Origin: JBMNEH01 sp050948665
Lineage (GTDB): Bacteria > Bacillota > Clostridia > Christensenellales > UMGS416
Direction: 5' to 3'
Assembly: GCA_050948665.1 (NCBI GenBank)
Contig: JBMNEH010000001.1
Location: 2,317,068-2,381,067 of the forward strand
DNA length: 64,000 bases
The notes below the pieces were generated by a model. That model did not search any database. It was not told the origin of the DNA and saw only the letters and a program-made list of their open reading frames with translations. Shown piece by piece: positions 8,411 to 15,701 of the stretch. The stretch's first letter is position 1; each line of letters starts with the position of its first letter. A program made the position numbers and the translations under genes.

Positions 8411-9239
8411 GATACATCGGCTGAACAGGGGACTGCTGGAGGCTTATCTCCGGGAAAACGAGGTCTCCCTCCTGCCGCTGGCGGGGAATTATTGGGCGGA
8501 AGGGCTGCGGCGAAGCCCCGGACGGATGCGGGCGGGACGCTATGTGCTGGCGCTCCGGGAGGGCCGGCCCGTCGGTGTGGCCGCCGAATTTAATGACGGG
8601 AACTGCATGGTCTTTACCCGGGAAGAGGAAGCCGCCCGGGAGCTGGCGGAATACGCGGAGAGATGGTATTTCCACAGCGTTTGGTGCTTCGGAATGACGG
8701 AGAAGGCGGCTGCCTGTTTCCCGGTCTATGCCGGGGACAGACAGATGGTCTGCCTCCCCCATGAGATGTGGGTCCGCCGGGAGATCCCCGCCTGGCAGCC
8801 GCCGGAGGGACTGGTCTTTTCCGACGCCCGGGAGCTGACACGGGACGGAAAGGCGGTCGCCTTTATGCAGAATATCCTTTGGGAGTGCTTCGAGCAGCGG
8901 GTCTCCCCGGATATGATCATCTCCCGGCTGAAGCAGCGGGAAGCCGACGAGCCCCACCTGCTCTGCATGGCCGGGAGACGATATGTCAGCCAGTGCCATA
9001 TACAGGCGTGGGGAAAGACCGCCGCCCATATCGGCGGGGTAGCCACTCTGGCTTCCGCCCGGCACCGGGGTTACGGCCGGGCCGTGCTGGAGGAAATCTG
9101 CCGCTATATCGCCGGGAAGGGGAGGCTGCCCACGCTGACGGTACGCAGGGATAATGACGAAGCCATGAAAATGTACGAAAACGCCGGCTTCCGCCGGCTG
9201 GAACCCGTATGGGTCTGGGAGGTGCGCTTTGGAGATTAA
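8394..9239 (+). CDS. GNAT-family N-acetyltransferase
   Basis: 281 residues. The C-terminal third has the GNAT core: a beta strand, then the acetyl-CoA loop region RHRGYGRAVL (fits R/Q-x-x-G-x-G/A), a helix, and the closing NDEAMKMYENAGF motif. The N-terminal part is a divergent, possibly degenerate second GNAT-like half, giving the overall tandem shape seen in some acetyltransferases. Substrate unknown. ATG at 8394 lies three bases after GGAGG; GTG at 8400 has better spacing and would shorten the protein by two residues. It overlaps murI at the front and the next gene at the back, forming a translationally coupled trio. Confidence 0.8.
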   Translation: MPVIRKIHRLNRGLLEAYLRENEVSLLPLAGNYWAEGLRRSPGRMRAGRYVLALREGRPVGVAAEFNDGNCMVFTREEEAARELAEYAERWYFHSVWCFGMTEKAAACFPVYAGDRQMVCLPHEMWVRREIPAWQPPEGLVFSDARELTRDGKAVAFMQNILWECFEQRVSPDMIISRLKQREADEPHLLCMAGRRYVSQCHIQAWGKTAAHIGGVATLASARHRGYGRAVLEEICRYIAGKGRLPTLTVRRDNDEAMKMYENAGFRRLEPVWVWEVRFGD

Positions 9240-9444
9240 AAAGGGCCGCTACCGTCATTTCAAGGGGCGGGTATATGATGTGGTGGGTTCCGCCACAAAC
9301 TCGGAAACGCTGGAGGAGGTCATCGTCTACCGGTCCGCGGAGGATGGCACCCTTTGGGTGCGCCCCGCCTCCATGTGGAACGAGACCGTCGCCCGAGACG
9401 GAAAACTGATGCCCCGCTTCACCCTGCTGGAGGAATCCGATTGA
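9229..9444 (+). CDS. DUF1653 family protein
   Basis: 71 residues matching the DUF1653 pattern: GRYRHFKGRVYDV near the start, a SETLEEVIVY strand, then WVRPASMWNETV. Members are small beta-rich proteins of unknown role, common beside unrelated genes in Bacillota and Proteobacteria. It uses a TTG start, six bases after GGGAGG, overlapping the acetyltransferase by 11 bases. Coupled translation with murI and the GNAT gene is likely. Confidence 0.8.
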   Translation: MEIKKGRYRHFKGRVYDVVGSATNSETLEEVIVYRSAEDGTLWVRPASMWNETVARDGKLMPRFTLLEESD

Positions 9445-9506
9445 AGCCCTCATGCCTCCGCGGAGGATTCCGATCCAGCCCGCCGAAATGGAAATTGCGG
9501 GAAAAG

Positions 9507-9531
9507 GCCGCCGGCAGGCGGCTTCTTTTTT
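9507..9531 (+). terminator. Terminator after murI-GNAT-DUF1653
   Basis: GCCGCC-GGCA-GGCGGC stem followed by TTCTTTTTT, 62 bases after the DUF1653 stop. Confidence 0.75.
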
Positions 9532-9561
9532 AGAGGGACGCCCACCCCGATATTGTACTCG

Positions 9562-9601
9562 AAAAGGCGGCTCCTCCTCCCGCAGGGGAAGGGGAGCCGC
9601 C
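9562..9601 (-). terminator. Terminator after beta-galactosidase gene
   Basis: On the minus strand, GGCGGCTCC and GGAGCCGCC arms (9593-9601 and 9566-9574) followed by TTTT. It lies just past the stop at 9615 and faces the plus-strand terminator. Confidence 0.75.
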
Positions 9602-9614
9602 CGGCTTAAGGGTT

Positions 9615-11954
9615 TTAACCGACGGTGATCTCCGTTTCGGCGGAGAGGCCGTTCCAGGTGACCCTCAGGGTCGCCTTTCCGGCATCCCGGGAGGAACGGA
9701 TATAGGCGGTGCAGCGGTCGTCCGCTACGGTGGCTTCATTGCCGAGGAAGGTGTCCCGGGCGTCCAGCATCCCGTTGCCGACGGCGGCCAAACTGCCGGC
9801 GCCGGAAACCTCGCACAGGACCTTCTCCTTGGCGGCCCAGGGGCAGGGATTGCCTTCCGCGTCGGCCAGGGTGATACGGATGGGAGTCACCGACCAGCCG
9901 TCGGCAGGCAGTTCCGTCAGATCCGGCGTCAACACCAGCCTGGCGGGGGCGCCGGGGGTACGGAGGACGTTCTCCGCGACGACCACGCCCTTGTTCCGGG
10001 CGACGGCCCTCAGCTCACCGGCCTCAAAGGGCAGCTTCCAGTTCAGGATACGGTTGGCATACCTTGCCAGCTTCTTCACGCCGAGGCTGCGTCCGTTGCA
10101 GAACAGCTCCACCTCTTCGCAGTTGGTATAGGTCACGACCTCCATTCTGCCCTTGCCTACCCAGAAACGGTCAGCCGCGGGAGCGCCCCACATCCCCAAA
10201 CGCTCCTTCCGCTCCCGAGCGGTCTGCCGGTAGACCGCGATATACACCGAGGGCACCTCCTTTTTCCAGAAGGTACGGTAGAAATCGGCGACGGGCTTCG
10301 CATGGCCGGTAATATCCACCAGCCCGGCATAGGAGCCGTGGCGCGGCCAGCCGTGCCAGCACTCACCCAGATAGTCGATCCCCGTCCACAGGAAGTTGCC
10401 CATCACCCGGTCGTCCTTTTCCACATCGAACCAGGGGCAGTATTCGATCTTGGCATCGCGAATGTTCTTGTCGCCATGGAAGTAGACCCAGTTCTCGGTG
10501 CCCAGTATCAGCGCCTCGGGATCGATGGCGAACACGTCGTCATACCAATGCTCGGCGTAGTTCACACAGAGAAAGCCCAGCCGGCCCCGCTGTGTCAGCA
10601 AACTGGCGGCGATATCCTTCTCCTCCGGCTCATCGGGCAACCGCCCCATCAAGCCGGCAAGCATGGGAGGACGGGTGGGATCCTCTTCCCGAACGGCGTC
10701 ACAGAGCATGCGCATGCGGTGCATCGCATAGAACTCCCCGGCGTAATCGTTCTCGTTGCCCACACTCCACATCACAATGGAGGGGTGGTTAAAGTCCCTT
10801 GCGATCCAGTTGGCCAAATCGTCCCGCCAGTTCTCCGGGAAATTCACATAATGCGGGGGCTCCCATTTATCGCACAGCTCATTCATCGTCAGAAAGCCCA
10901 TGCTGTCGCAGAGGTCCAGCAGCTCCGGCGCGGGGGGGTTATGGCTGAAACGGATGGCATTGCAGCCCAACTCCTTCAGCGTGCGGAGGCGGGTCTCCCA
11001 TAGGGTCTCCGGCACGGCCGCGCCCAGGGGGCCGCCGTCATGATGGACGCAGACGCCCTTAAACTTGGTCGGCACACCGTTCAGCAGGAAACCGGTATAG
11101 GGGCGGTATTCGATACGCCGGATGCCGAAGGGCACCTCAAGGATATCCGCCGCCTCACCATCGCGGGAAAGTATGACCTCCGCCGTATACAGGGCGGGAT
11201 CCTCCGGGCTCCAGAGCCGGGGCTTGTCCACGGGGATATCCAGAACAGCCAGGCCTTCCCCATCGGACAATACCGTCCGCAGACAGCCCTCCGCCACGGT
11301 CTCCCCGTCAAACTTCAACCGGGCCGCGCAGTCAACGGCGCCGTCCATCCCCTCCAGCCGCGCTTCAATATGCACCAGGGCGCCGTCAGCGGCGGCGCAG
11401 GGGGTGGTCACCCGCACACCCCAATGGGCAAAATGCGTATCCGGGTCATTATCCAGCAGCCATACATGCCGATAGATACCGCTGCCGGTATACCAGCGGC
11501 AGTTGGGAGTGTCCCAGTTGTCACAGCGGACGGCGATCAGGTTTTCCCCCGCCCGCAGATAGGGGGTGATGTCAAAGACAAAGGTGAAATAGCCATTATC
11601 CTCTCTGCCCACATAGGCGCCGTTCACCCACACCTCGGTCTTCCGATAGGCGCCGTCAAACTGCAGCAGATATTCCCTGCTCATGTCCCCGATACGCAGA
11701 CGCTTGCGATACCAGCCGATACCGCCGGGGAAATAACCGTTTTGCCCGGCATTATCATTTACGCCGGAACCGGGCTCCACCGTGTTGGTGGCGGGGAACT
11801 CGATCGCCCAGTCGTGGGGCAGATCCAACTTCCGCCAGCCGCTGTCATCGTACTCGGGAAGCTCCGCCCCCATCGGATGGCCTCCCCAGGGTCCTCCGTG
11901 TATAGGTCTGTTCACCAGCTGAAACAGCCAGCCGCGGTCAATATTGGTTTTCAT
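9615..11954 (-). CDS. Glycoside hydrolase family 2, beta-galactosidase-like
   Basis: 779 residues in the GH2 order: N-terminal jelly-roll sugar-binding domain (about 1-170), Ig-like domain, and TIM barrel (about 280-570). The tail is two C-terminal beta domains resembling DUF4982 and an Ig-like module. The acid/base Glu401 sits in SVGNEND and the nucleophile is probably Glu487 in LILGTENW. There is no signal peptide, so it works in the cytoplasm on imported oligosaccharides. The exact sugar cannot be read from sequence; beta-galactosidase is the commonest activity of this architecture, but related enzymes cleave beta-glucuronides and other beta-glycosides. ATG follows AAGGAGG by seven bases. 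It is a single-gene unit, with no transporter or regulator beside it. Confidence 0.88.
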   Translation of the reverse strand: MKTNIDRGWLFQLVNRPIHGGPWGGHPMGAELPEYDDSGWRKLDLPHDWAIEFPATNTVEPGSGVNDNAGQNGYFPGGIGWYRKRLRIGDMSREYLLQFDGAYRKTEVWVNGAYVGREDNGYFTFVFDITPYLRAGENLIAVRCDNWDTPNCRWYTGSGIYRHVWLLDNDPDTHFAHWGVRVTTPCAAADGALVHIEARLEGMDGAVDCAARLKFDGETVAEGCLRTVLSDGEGLAVLDIPVDKPRLWSPEDPALYTAEVILSRDGEAADILEVPFGIRRIEYRPYTGFLLNGVPTKFKGVCVHHDGGPLGAAVPETLWETRLRTLKELGCNAIRFSHNPPAPELLDLCDSMGFLTMNELCDKWEPPHYVNFPENWRDDLANWIARDFNHPSIVMWSVGNENDYAGEFYAMHRMRMLCDAVREEDPTRPPMLAGLMGRLPDEPEEKDIAASLLTQRGRLGFLCVNYAEHWYDDVFAIDPEALILGTENWVYFHGDKNIRDAKIEYCPWFDVEKDDRVMGNFLWTGIDYLGECWHGWPRHGSYAGLVDITGHAKPVADFYRTFWKKEVPSVYIAVYRQTARERKERLGMWGAPAADRFWVGKGRMEVVTYTNCEEVELFCNGRSLGVKKLARYANRILNWKLPFEAGELRAVARNKGVVVAENVLRTPGAPARLVLTPDLTELPADGWSVTPIRITLADAEGNPCPWAAKEKVLCEVSGAGSLAAVGNGMLDARDTFLGNEATVADDRCTAYIRSSRDAGKATLRVTWNGLSAETEITVG

Positions 11955-11988
11955 GCGCGATCCTCCTTTCGGACAGGTTTATAGTATC

Positions 11989-12017
11989 ATCATAGATGGG
12001 GCAGGCGGAATATGCAA
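11989..12017 (-). promoter_or_regulatory. Likely promoter of the GH2 gene
   Basis: Minus strand TTGCAT (12012-12017), 17-base spacer, TATGAT (11989-11994), 35 bases before the GH2 start. Confidence 0.5.
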
Positions 12018-12168
12018 GCGTCAATAAGGACAAATAAGAGACCCGGAGTTTGGAACTTTCCATGCCGAACGCTCCGCAGGCCCTGTTGTGGTATCTGCCA
12101 CTGCCGGATACAAGGGGTTGTGTGCCGGAAAAAAAGCGCAATCATTCGGAAAAAATCGCCGAAAACTG

Positions 12169-12197
12169 TTGACAAGCGGCGGTTTTTCTATTATTAT
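12169..12197 (+). promoter_or_regulatory. Strong promoter of rpmG-secE-nusG operon
   Basis: Consensus -35 TTGACA (12169-12174), 17-base spacer, -10 TATTAT (12192-12197). The transcript leader is about 75 bases to the L33 start. Confidence 0.85.
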
Positions 12198-12279
12198 TGA
12201 TGGGCTACCGTGTAGCTCTGTGCCCACGGAAGGTTGACTTGTGCAAGTTTCCGGTTTACCGGAGGAGGAGGATTCATAG

Positions 12280-12429
12280 ATGCGCACACGTATTACTCTG
12301 GCCTGCAATGAGTGCAAACAGCGGAATTACGATACCATGAAGAATAAGAAGAATGATCCCGACCGGATCACGCTGAGCAAGTATTGCCGCTTCTGCAAAA
12401 AGGCGACCGAACACAGGGAAACCCGCTAA
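12280..12429 (+). CDS. rpmG: 50S ribosomal protein L33
   Basis: 49 residues, MRTRITLACNECKQRNY onward, ending in THRETR-like EHRETR. It carries two cysteine pairs (CNEC and CRFC) that bind zinc in the four-cysteine form of L33. Bacillota often keep a zinc-free copy elsewhere for zinc starvation. The start follows CGGAGGAGGAGGATTCATAG, a very strong binding site. First gene of the rpmG-secE-nusG unit, with 15 bases to secE; this gene order is conserved across Bacillota. Confidence 0.95.
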   Translation: MRTRITLACNECKQRNYDTMKNKKNDPDRITLSKYCRFCKKATEHRETR

Positions 12430-12444
12430 GGGAGGAAGTGCCAT

Positions 12445-12711
12445 ATGACCGATAAAAAAGTCACCGCGAAAACAGCGGGGAAGAAGTCCGTAAAGGCAAA
12501 GAAGCCCAACGCTTTTATCCGTTTCTTCAAGAAGCTCGGAAAGTATTTTTCCGAGGTAGTCGCGGAACTCAAAAAGGTTACCTGGCCCACCAGCAAGGAC
12601 CTGCTGAAGTCCTGCCTGGAGGTTGCCGCTTTTGTGGCGCTTTTCGCGATCGTGGTCGGTCTGGTGGACTGGGGCCTTGGCGCTTTGCTGGGCCTTGTAG
12701 CCGGCGCCTGA
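12445..12711 (+). CDS. secE: Preprotein translocase subunit SecE
   Basis: Small subunit that clamps SecY in the translocon. 88 residues: a Lys-rich N-terminus, the conserved amphipathic segment with ELKKVTWPT (about 41-49), and a single C-terminal membrane helix (about 60-85). This is the one-helix form typical of Gram-positives. Start after GGGAGGAAGTGCCAT. It sits between rpmG and nusG as usual. Confidence 0.95.
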   Translation: MTDKKVTAKTAGKKSVKAKKPNAFIRFFKKLGKYFSEVVAELKKVTWPTSKDLLKSCLEVAAFVALFAIVVGLVDWGLGALLGLVAGA

Positions 12712-12727
12712 TCCCAAGGAGTTTGTA

Positions 12728-13261
12728 ATGTCGGAAACGAAAACCCCCCGGATGGCCTGGTACGTTGTTCATACCTATTCGGGATATGAGAACAAGGTCA
12801 AAGCCAATCTGGAAAAAACAATAGAAAACCGCAACCTCCAGGAGATGATCCGGGAAGTCCTGATCCCCACGGAGGAGGTTTACGAAATCAAAAACAACCA
12901 GAGACGCATTAAAAGCCAGAAGCTCTTTCCCGGCTATGTGCTGGTGCAAATGGTCATGACGGATGAGACCTGGTACATTGTCCGGAACACTCGGGGTGTT
13001 ACCGGGTTCGTAGGCCCGGGAAGCCGCCCCGTCCCCCTGACAGAGGAGGAGATGGAATATATGACCCGGGAGCGCAAGCCGGTCCTGGTTGAGTTTGCGG
13101 TGGGGCAGCATGTCAAGGTCCTCACCGGTCCCCTGGAGGACTTCGAAGGGGTTGTGGAGGAAGTCATGAAGGAGGACAGAAAGCTGCGCGTGGTGGTTTC
13201 CATGTTCGGTCGGGATACCCCGGTGGAAATGGACTTCGACCAGGTGGAGCCGTTAAGTTGA
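12728..13261 (+). CDS. nusG: Transcription termination/antitermination factor NusG
   Basis: 177 residues with an N-terminal NGN domain beginning WYVVHTYSGYENKV (about 11-24), which binds RNA polymerase. A flexible linker leads to a C-terminal KOW domain (about 125-177) with LEDFEGVVEEV, which contacts NusE/S10 or Rho. Length is normal. Start after AAGGAGTTTGTA. It lies 16 bases after secE; the ribosomal-protein unit starts 78 bases downstream, separated by a conserved-looking hairpin. Confidence 0.97.
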   Translation: MSETKTPRMAWYVVHTYSGYENKVKANLEKTIENRNLQEMIREVLIPTEEVYEIKNNQRRIKSQKLFPGYVLVQMVMTDETWYIVRNTRGVTGFVGPGSRPVPLTEEEMEYMTRERKPVLVEFAVGQHVKVLTGPLEDFEGVVEEVMKEDRKLRVVVSMFGRDTPVEMDFDQVEPLS

Positions 13262-13287
13262 TGAAACGCCCCCCGGGGCTTTTCAAG

Positions 13288-13318
13288 TGGGAGGGCGGCA
13301 GAACCGCCCGCCAATACC
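13288..13318 (+). promoter_or_regulatory. Hairpin in nusG-rplK spacer
   Basis: GGGCGG (13293-13298) and CCGCCC (13304-13309), with flanking GTGG and CCAC that can extend the stem. Similar GTGGGAGGG...AATACCAC spacers precede rplK in many Clostridia, from memory. A leader for L11-L1 regulation or an RNA-processing site is possible. Confidence 0.4.
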
Positions 13319-13339
13319 ACCGATAGGAGGAATATTTCC

Positions 13340-13765
13340 ATGGCAAAGAAAGTCGTGGGTCTGGTCAAGCTTCAGGTTCCTGCCGGCAAGGCCACCCCCG
13401 CCCCGCCCATCGGCCCGGCTCTGGGCCAGCAGGGTGTCAACATTATGGGCTTCTGCAAGGAGTTCAACGCCCGTACCGCCAATCAGGCCGGTATGATCAT
13501 CCCCGTGGTTCTGACCGTATATCAGGACCGGTCATTCACCTTTATCACCAAGACGCCTCCCGCCGCCGTTTTGATCAAAAAGGCCGCGGGCATCGAGTCC
13601 GGCTCCGGTCGTCCTCATGCGGACAAGGTCGCCAAGATCACAATGGCCCAGGTACGGGAGATCGCCGCCCTGAAAATGCCCGATCTGAACGCCGCGTCGA
13701 TTGAGAACGCCTGTTCAATGGTGGCCGGCACCGCCCGCAGTATGGGCGTAACCGTGGTGGATTGA
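13340..13765 (+). CDS. rplK: 50S ribosomal protein L11
   Basis: 141 residues, the usual length. It forms the GTPase-associated centre with 23S rRNA helices 43-44 and is the target of thiostrepton-type antibiotics. It has the Pro-rich N-terminal segment APPIGPALGQ and the conserved C-terminal RNA-binding end (IENACSMVAGTARSMG). The N-terminal domain is also needed for stringent-response sensing by RelA. Start after TAGGAGGAATATTTCC. Followed 10 bases later by rplA. Confidence 0.97.
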   Translation: MAKKVVGLVKLQVPAGKATPAPPIGPALGQQGVNIMGFCKEFNARTANQAGMIIPVVLTVYQDRSFTFITKTPPAAVLIKKAAGIESGSGRPHADKVAKITMAQVREIAALKMPDLNAASIENACSMVAGTARSMGVTVVD

Positions 13766-13775
13766 GGAGGGCGAC

Positions 13776-14465
13776 ATGAAAAGAGGCAAGAAATATCAGG
13801 AAAGCGTTAAACTGTTTGACAAGAACACCGCCTACAGCGTAGAAGAGGCGATCGATCTGGTAAAGCAGTGCGCCAAAGCCAAGTTTGACGAGACCATTGA
13901 GGTTTCCGTCCGGCTGGGTGTTGACCCCCGTTACGCCGACCAGCAGGTTCGCGGCACCGTCATCCTCCCCCATGGCACCGGCCGTGTGACCCGGGTGCTG
14001 GTGCTGGCCAAAGGCGAATTCGCCGAGCAGGCCACCGCCGCCGGCGCCGACTATGTGGGCGCCGAGGAGTACATCGAGAAGATCCAGAATGAGAACTGGT
14101 TTGATTTTGACGTCTGCGTCACCACCCCCGACATGATGCGTCTGGTCGGCCGTCTGGGCCGGGTGCTGGGCCCCAAGGGCCTGATGCCCAACCCCCGTAC
14201 CGGCACCGTGACCAACGAGGTCGGCAAAGCGGTCTCCGATATTAAAGCCGGTAAGGTGGAATACCGGGTGGACCGTACCTCCATCATCCACGTTCCCGTG
14301 GGCAAGGCCTCCTTCGAGAAGGAGAAACTGGTGGAGAATCTGGATACCCTGATGAACGCCATCGTACGGGCCAAGCCCTCCGCGGCCAAGGGGACCTATC
14401 TCCGCTCCGCCGTGCTTTCCAGCACGATGGGCCCCGGCATCAAGGTCAACACCAACAGGTACTAA
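13776..14465 (+). CDS. rplA: 50S ribosomal protein L1
   Basis: 229 residues, the family's normal length. L1 forms the mobile stalk that releases deacylated tRNA, and in many bacteria it represses the L11-L1 message by binding its own leader. Landmarks are MKRGKKYQE at the start and the signature GLMPNPRTGTVT in the second half. Start after GGAGGGCGAC. The gene ends just before a GC hairpin and the L10 leader. Confidence 0.97.
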   Translation: MKRGKKYQESVKLFDKNTAYSVEEAIDLVKQCAKAKFDETIEVSVRLGVDPRYADQQVRGTVILPHGTGRVTRVLVLAKGEFAEQATAAGADYVGAEEYIEKIQNENWFDFDVCVTTPDMMRLVGRLGRVLGPKGLMPNPRTGTVTNEVGKAVSDIKAGKVEYRVDRTSIIHVPVGKASFEKEKLVENLDTLMNAIVRAKPSAAKGTYLRSAVLSSTMGPGIKVNTNRY

Positions 14466-14479
14466 TCTTCCGATTGTTT

Positions 14480-14508
14480 CCCGGGGGCGCAACCCCGTCC
14501 CCGGGTTT
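14480..14508 (+). terminator. Weak terminator or processing hairpin after rplA
   Basis: CCCGGGG (14480-14486) and CCCCGGG (14499-14505) followed by only three T. It may partly end the L11-L1 message or stabilise its 3' end. Confidence 0.45.
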
Positions 14509-14509
14509 C

Positions 14510-14590
14510 AATACACTCCGTACAGCCGTAGACAGCGGGCGCCGCAAGGCTTAATTTCCCGCCGAGGTGGTGCAGTAAAAGTTTACGCGC
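14510..14590 (+). ncRNA. Ribosomal protein L10 leader
   Basis: Cis-regulatory RNA bound by the L10(L12)4 complex to repress rplJ-rplL. The core matches the conserved L10 leader: GCCGTAGACAGCGGGCGC, then GCAAGGCTTAAT and CCCGCCGAGGT, giving the kink-turn-containing helix. It lies directly between rplA and rplJ, the expected place. Confidence 0.85.
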
Positions 14591-14621
14591 ACGCCCTGTG
14601 ACTGTACCACAGGCGTTTTTT
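14591..14621 (+). terminator. Attenuator hairpin of the L10 leader
   Basis: ACGCCCTGTG and CACAGGCGT pair with one bulged C, followed by six T, 30 bases before rplJ. This suggests the L10 leader acts here by transcription termination, which would adjust how much message reaches rplJ-rplL. Confidence 0.7.
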
Positions 14622-14651
14622 GATGCCTGATCCTAACAAGGAGGTAAAAGG

Positions 14652-15167
14652 ATGTCCGACAACAAACAGATCAAAGCCGCGTCGATTGCCGATATACACG
14701 ACCGTTTTTCCCGCTCCCAGAGCGCCGTACTCGTCAACTATATCGGTTTGACCGTCGCCGAGGTCACCGAACTGCGCAACCAGTTCCGGGCCGCCGGGGT
14801 GGATTTCAAAGTGTACAAAAACACAATGATCCGCCGCGCCGCGCAAGAACTGGGCTATCAGGGGCTGGATGAGCATTTGAACGGCCCCACCGCCGTGGCT
14901 TTCTCTTACGAGGATCCCACTGCCGGCGCAAAGATCATCACCGAGTATATTCGCAAGGTCAGAAAGACCAATGTGAAGTGCGGTATCGTAAACGGTAAGT
15001 ACACCGACGCCCAAGGCGTGGATACCCTGTCCAAAATCCCGTCCAGGGAAGTGCTGCTCGCTCAGTTGATGAGCGTATTCAACGGGCCGGTCCGCGGCTT
15101 TGCCGTGGCATTGAAGGCCATTGCCGAAAAGCAGTCTGAGGCTGCCGGCGTAGCTGTCGAAGCATAA
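14652..15167 (+). CDS. rplJ: 50S ribosomal protein L10
   Basis: 171 residues. The base of the L7/L12 stalk: the N-terminal domain binds 23S rRNA next to L11, and the C-terminal helix carries L7/L12 dimers. Conserved N-terminal features include SQSAVLVNYIGLTVAEVTEL and the FKVYKNTMIRRA segment. The start follows AAGGAGGTAAAAGG. Regulated by the leader and attenuator just upstream; rplL follows after 16 bases. Confidence 0.97.
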   Translation: MSDNKQIKAASIADIHDRFSRSQSAVLVNYIGLTVAEVTELRNQFRAAGVDFKVYKNTMIRRAAQELGYQGLDEHLNGPTAVAFSYEDPTAGAKIITEYIRKVRKTNVKCGIVNGKYTDAQGVDTLSKIPSREVLLAQLMSVFNGPVRGFAVALKAIAEKQSEAAGVAVEA

Positions 15168-15183
15168 TAAGGAGGATATTACT

Positions 15184-15555
15184 ATGACCAAGCAGGAAAT
15201 TATCGACGCCATCAAAGAAATGAACGTCATGGAGCTCTCTGAGCTCGTAAAGGAAATGGAAACCGTCTTCGGCGTCAGCGCCGCCGCCCCCACCGCCGTT
15301 GTGGCCGCCGGCCCCGCCGCTGCCGCGGAGGTTGTCGAGGAGCAGACCGAGTTTGACGTGGTGCTGGAGGAAATCGGCGCCGAGAAGATCAAGGTCATCA
15401 AGGCCGTCCGTGAGATCACCGGCCTGGGCCTGAAGGAAGCCAAGGACCTGGTAGACAACGCGCCCAAGCCCGTGAAGGAAGCGATCTCCAAGGAAGAGGC
15501 CGAGGAAATTGCCAAGAAGCTGTCCGAGGTCGGAGCCAAGGCCGTTGTGAAATAA
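15184..15555 (+). CDS. rplL: 50S ribosomal protein L7/L12
   Basis: 123 residues. The N-terminal dimerisation helix (EIIDAIKEMNVMELSELVKE) is followed by an Ala/Pro-rich hinge (about 33-52) and the compact C-terminal domain with GLGLKEAKDLVDNAP, which recruits and stimulates translational GTPases. Start after AAGGAGGATATTACT. Last gene of the ribosomal block, closed by a strong terminator. Confidence 0.98.
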   Translation: MTKQEIIDAIKEMNVMELSELVKEMETVFGVSAAAPTAVVAAGPAAAAEVVEEQTEFDVVLEEIGAEKIKVIKAVREITGLGLKEAKDLVDNAPKPVKEAISKEEAEEIAKKLSEVGAKAVVK

Positions 15556-15570
15556 TTTCACCCCCACATA

Positions 15571-15600
15571 CAGACCCGCGGCGCTGCGGGTCTGTTTTTA
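15571..15600 (+). terminator. Terminator after rplL
   Basis: Perfect CAGACCCGC / GCGGGTCTG stem (15571-15594) followed by TTTTTA, 15 bases after the rplL stop. Confidence 0.92.
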
Positions 15601-15644
15601 TCTGCCCGGCAGAAAGCAGAGAAGGCCCCCCTTCCCCCTTTTCA

Positions 15645-15673
15645 TTGACATTCAGCCGGTTAATCCTTATAAT
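15645..15673 (+). promoter_or_regulatory. Consensus promoter of alaS-like gene
   Basis: TTGACA (15645-15650), 17-base spacer, TATAAT (15668-15673): a perfect sigma-A-type consensus 28 bases before the ATG. No T-box leader is present in the short leader. Confidence 0.9.
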
Positions 15674-15701
15674 TTATAAGACTTTATTTTCGGAGGAACG
15701 T

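Noticed and set aside
15645..15701. Upstream TTG start for the AlaRS gene
   Set aside because: The TTG is part of the -35 TTGACA of a perfect promoter, and the ATG at 15702 has a good ribosome binding site.
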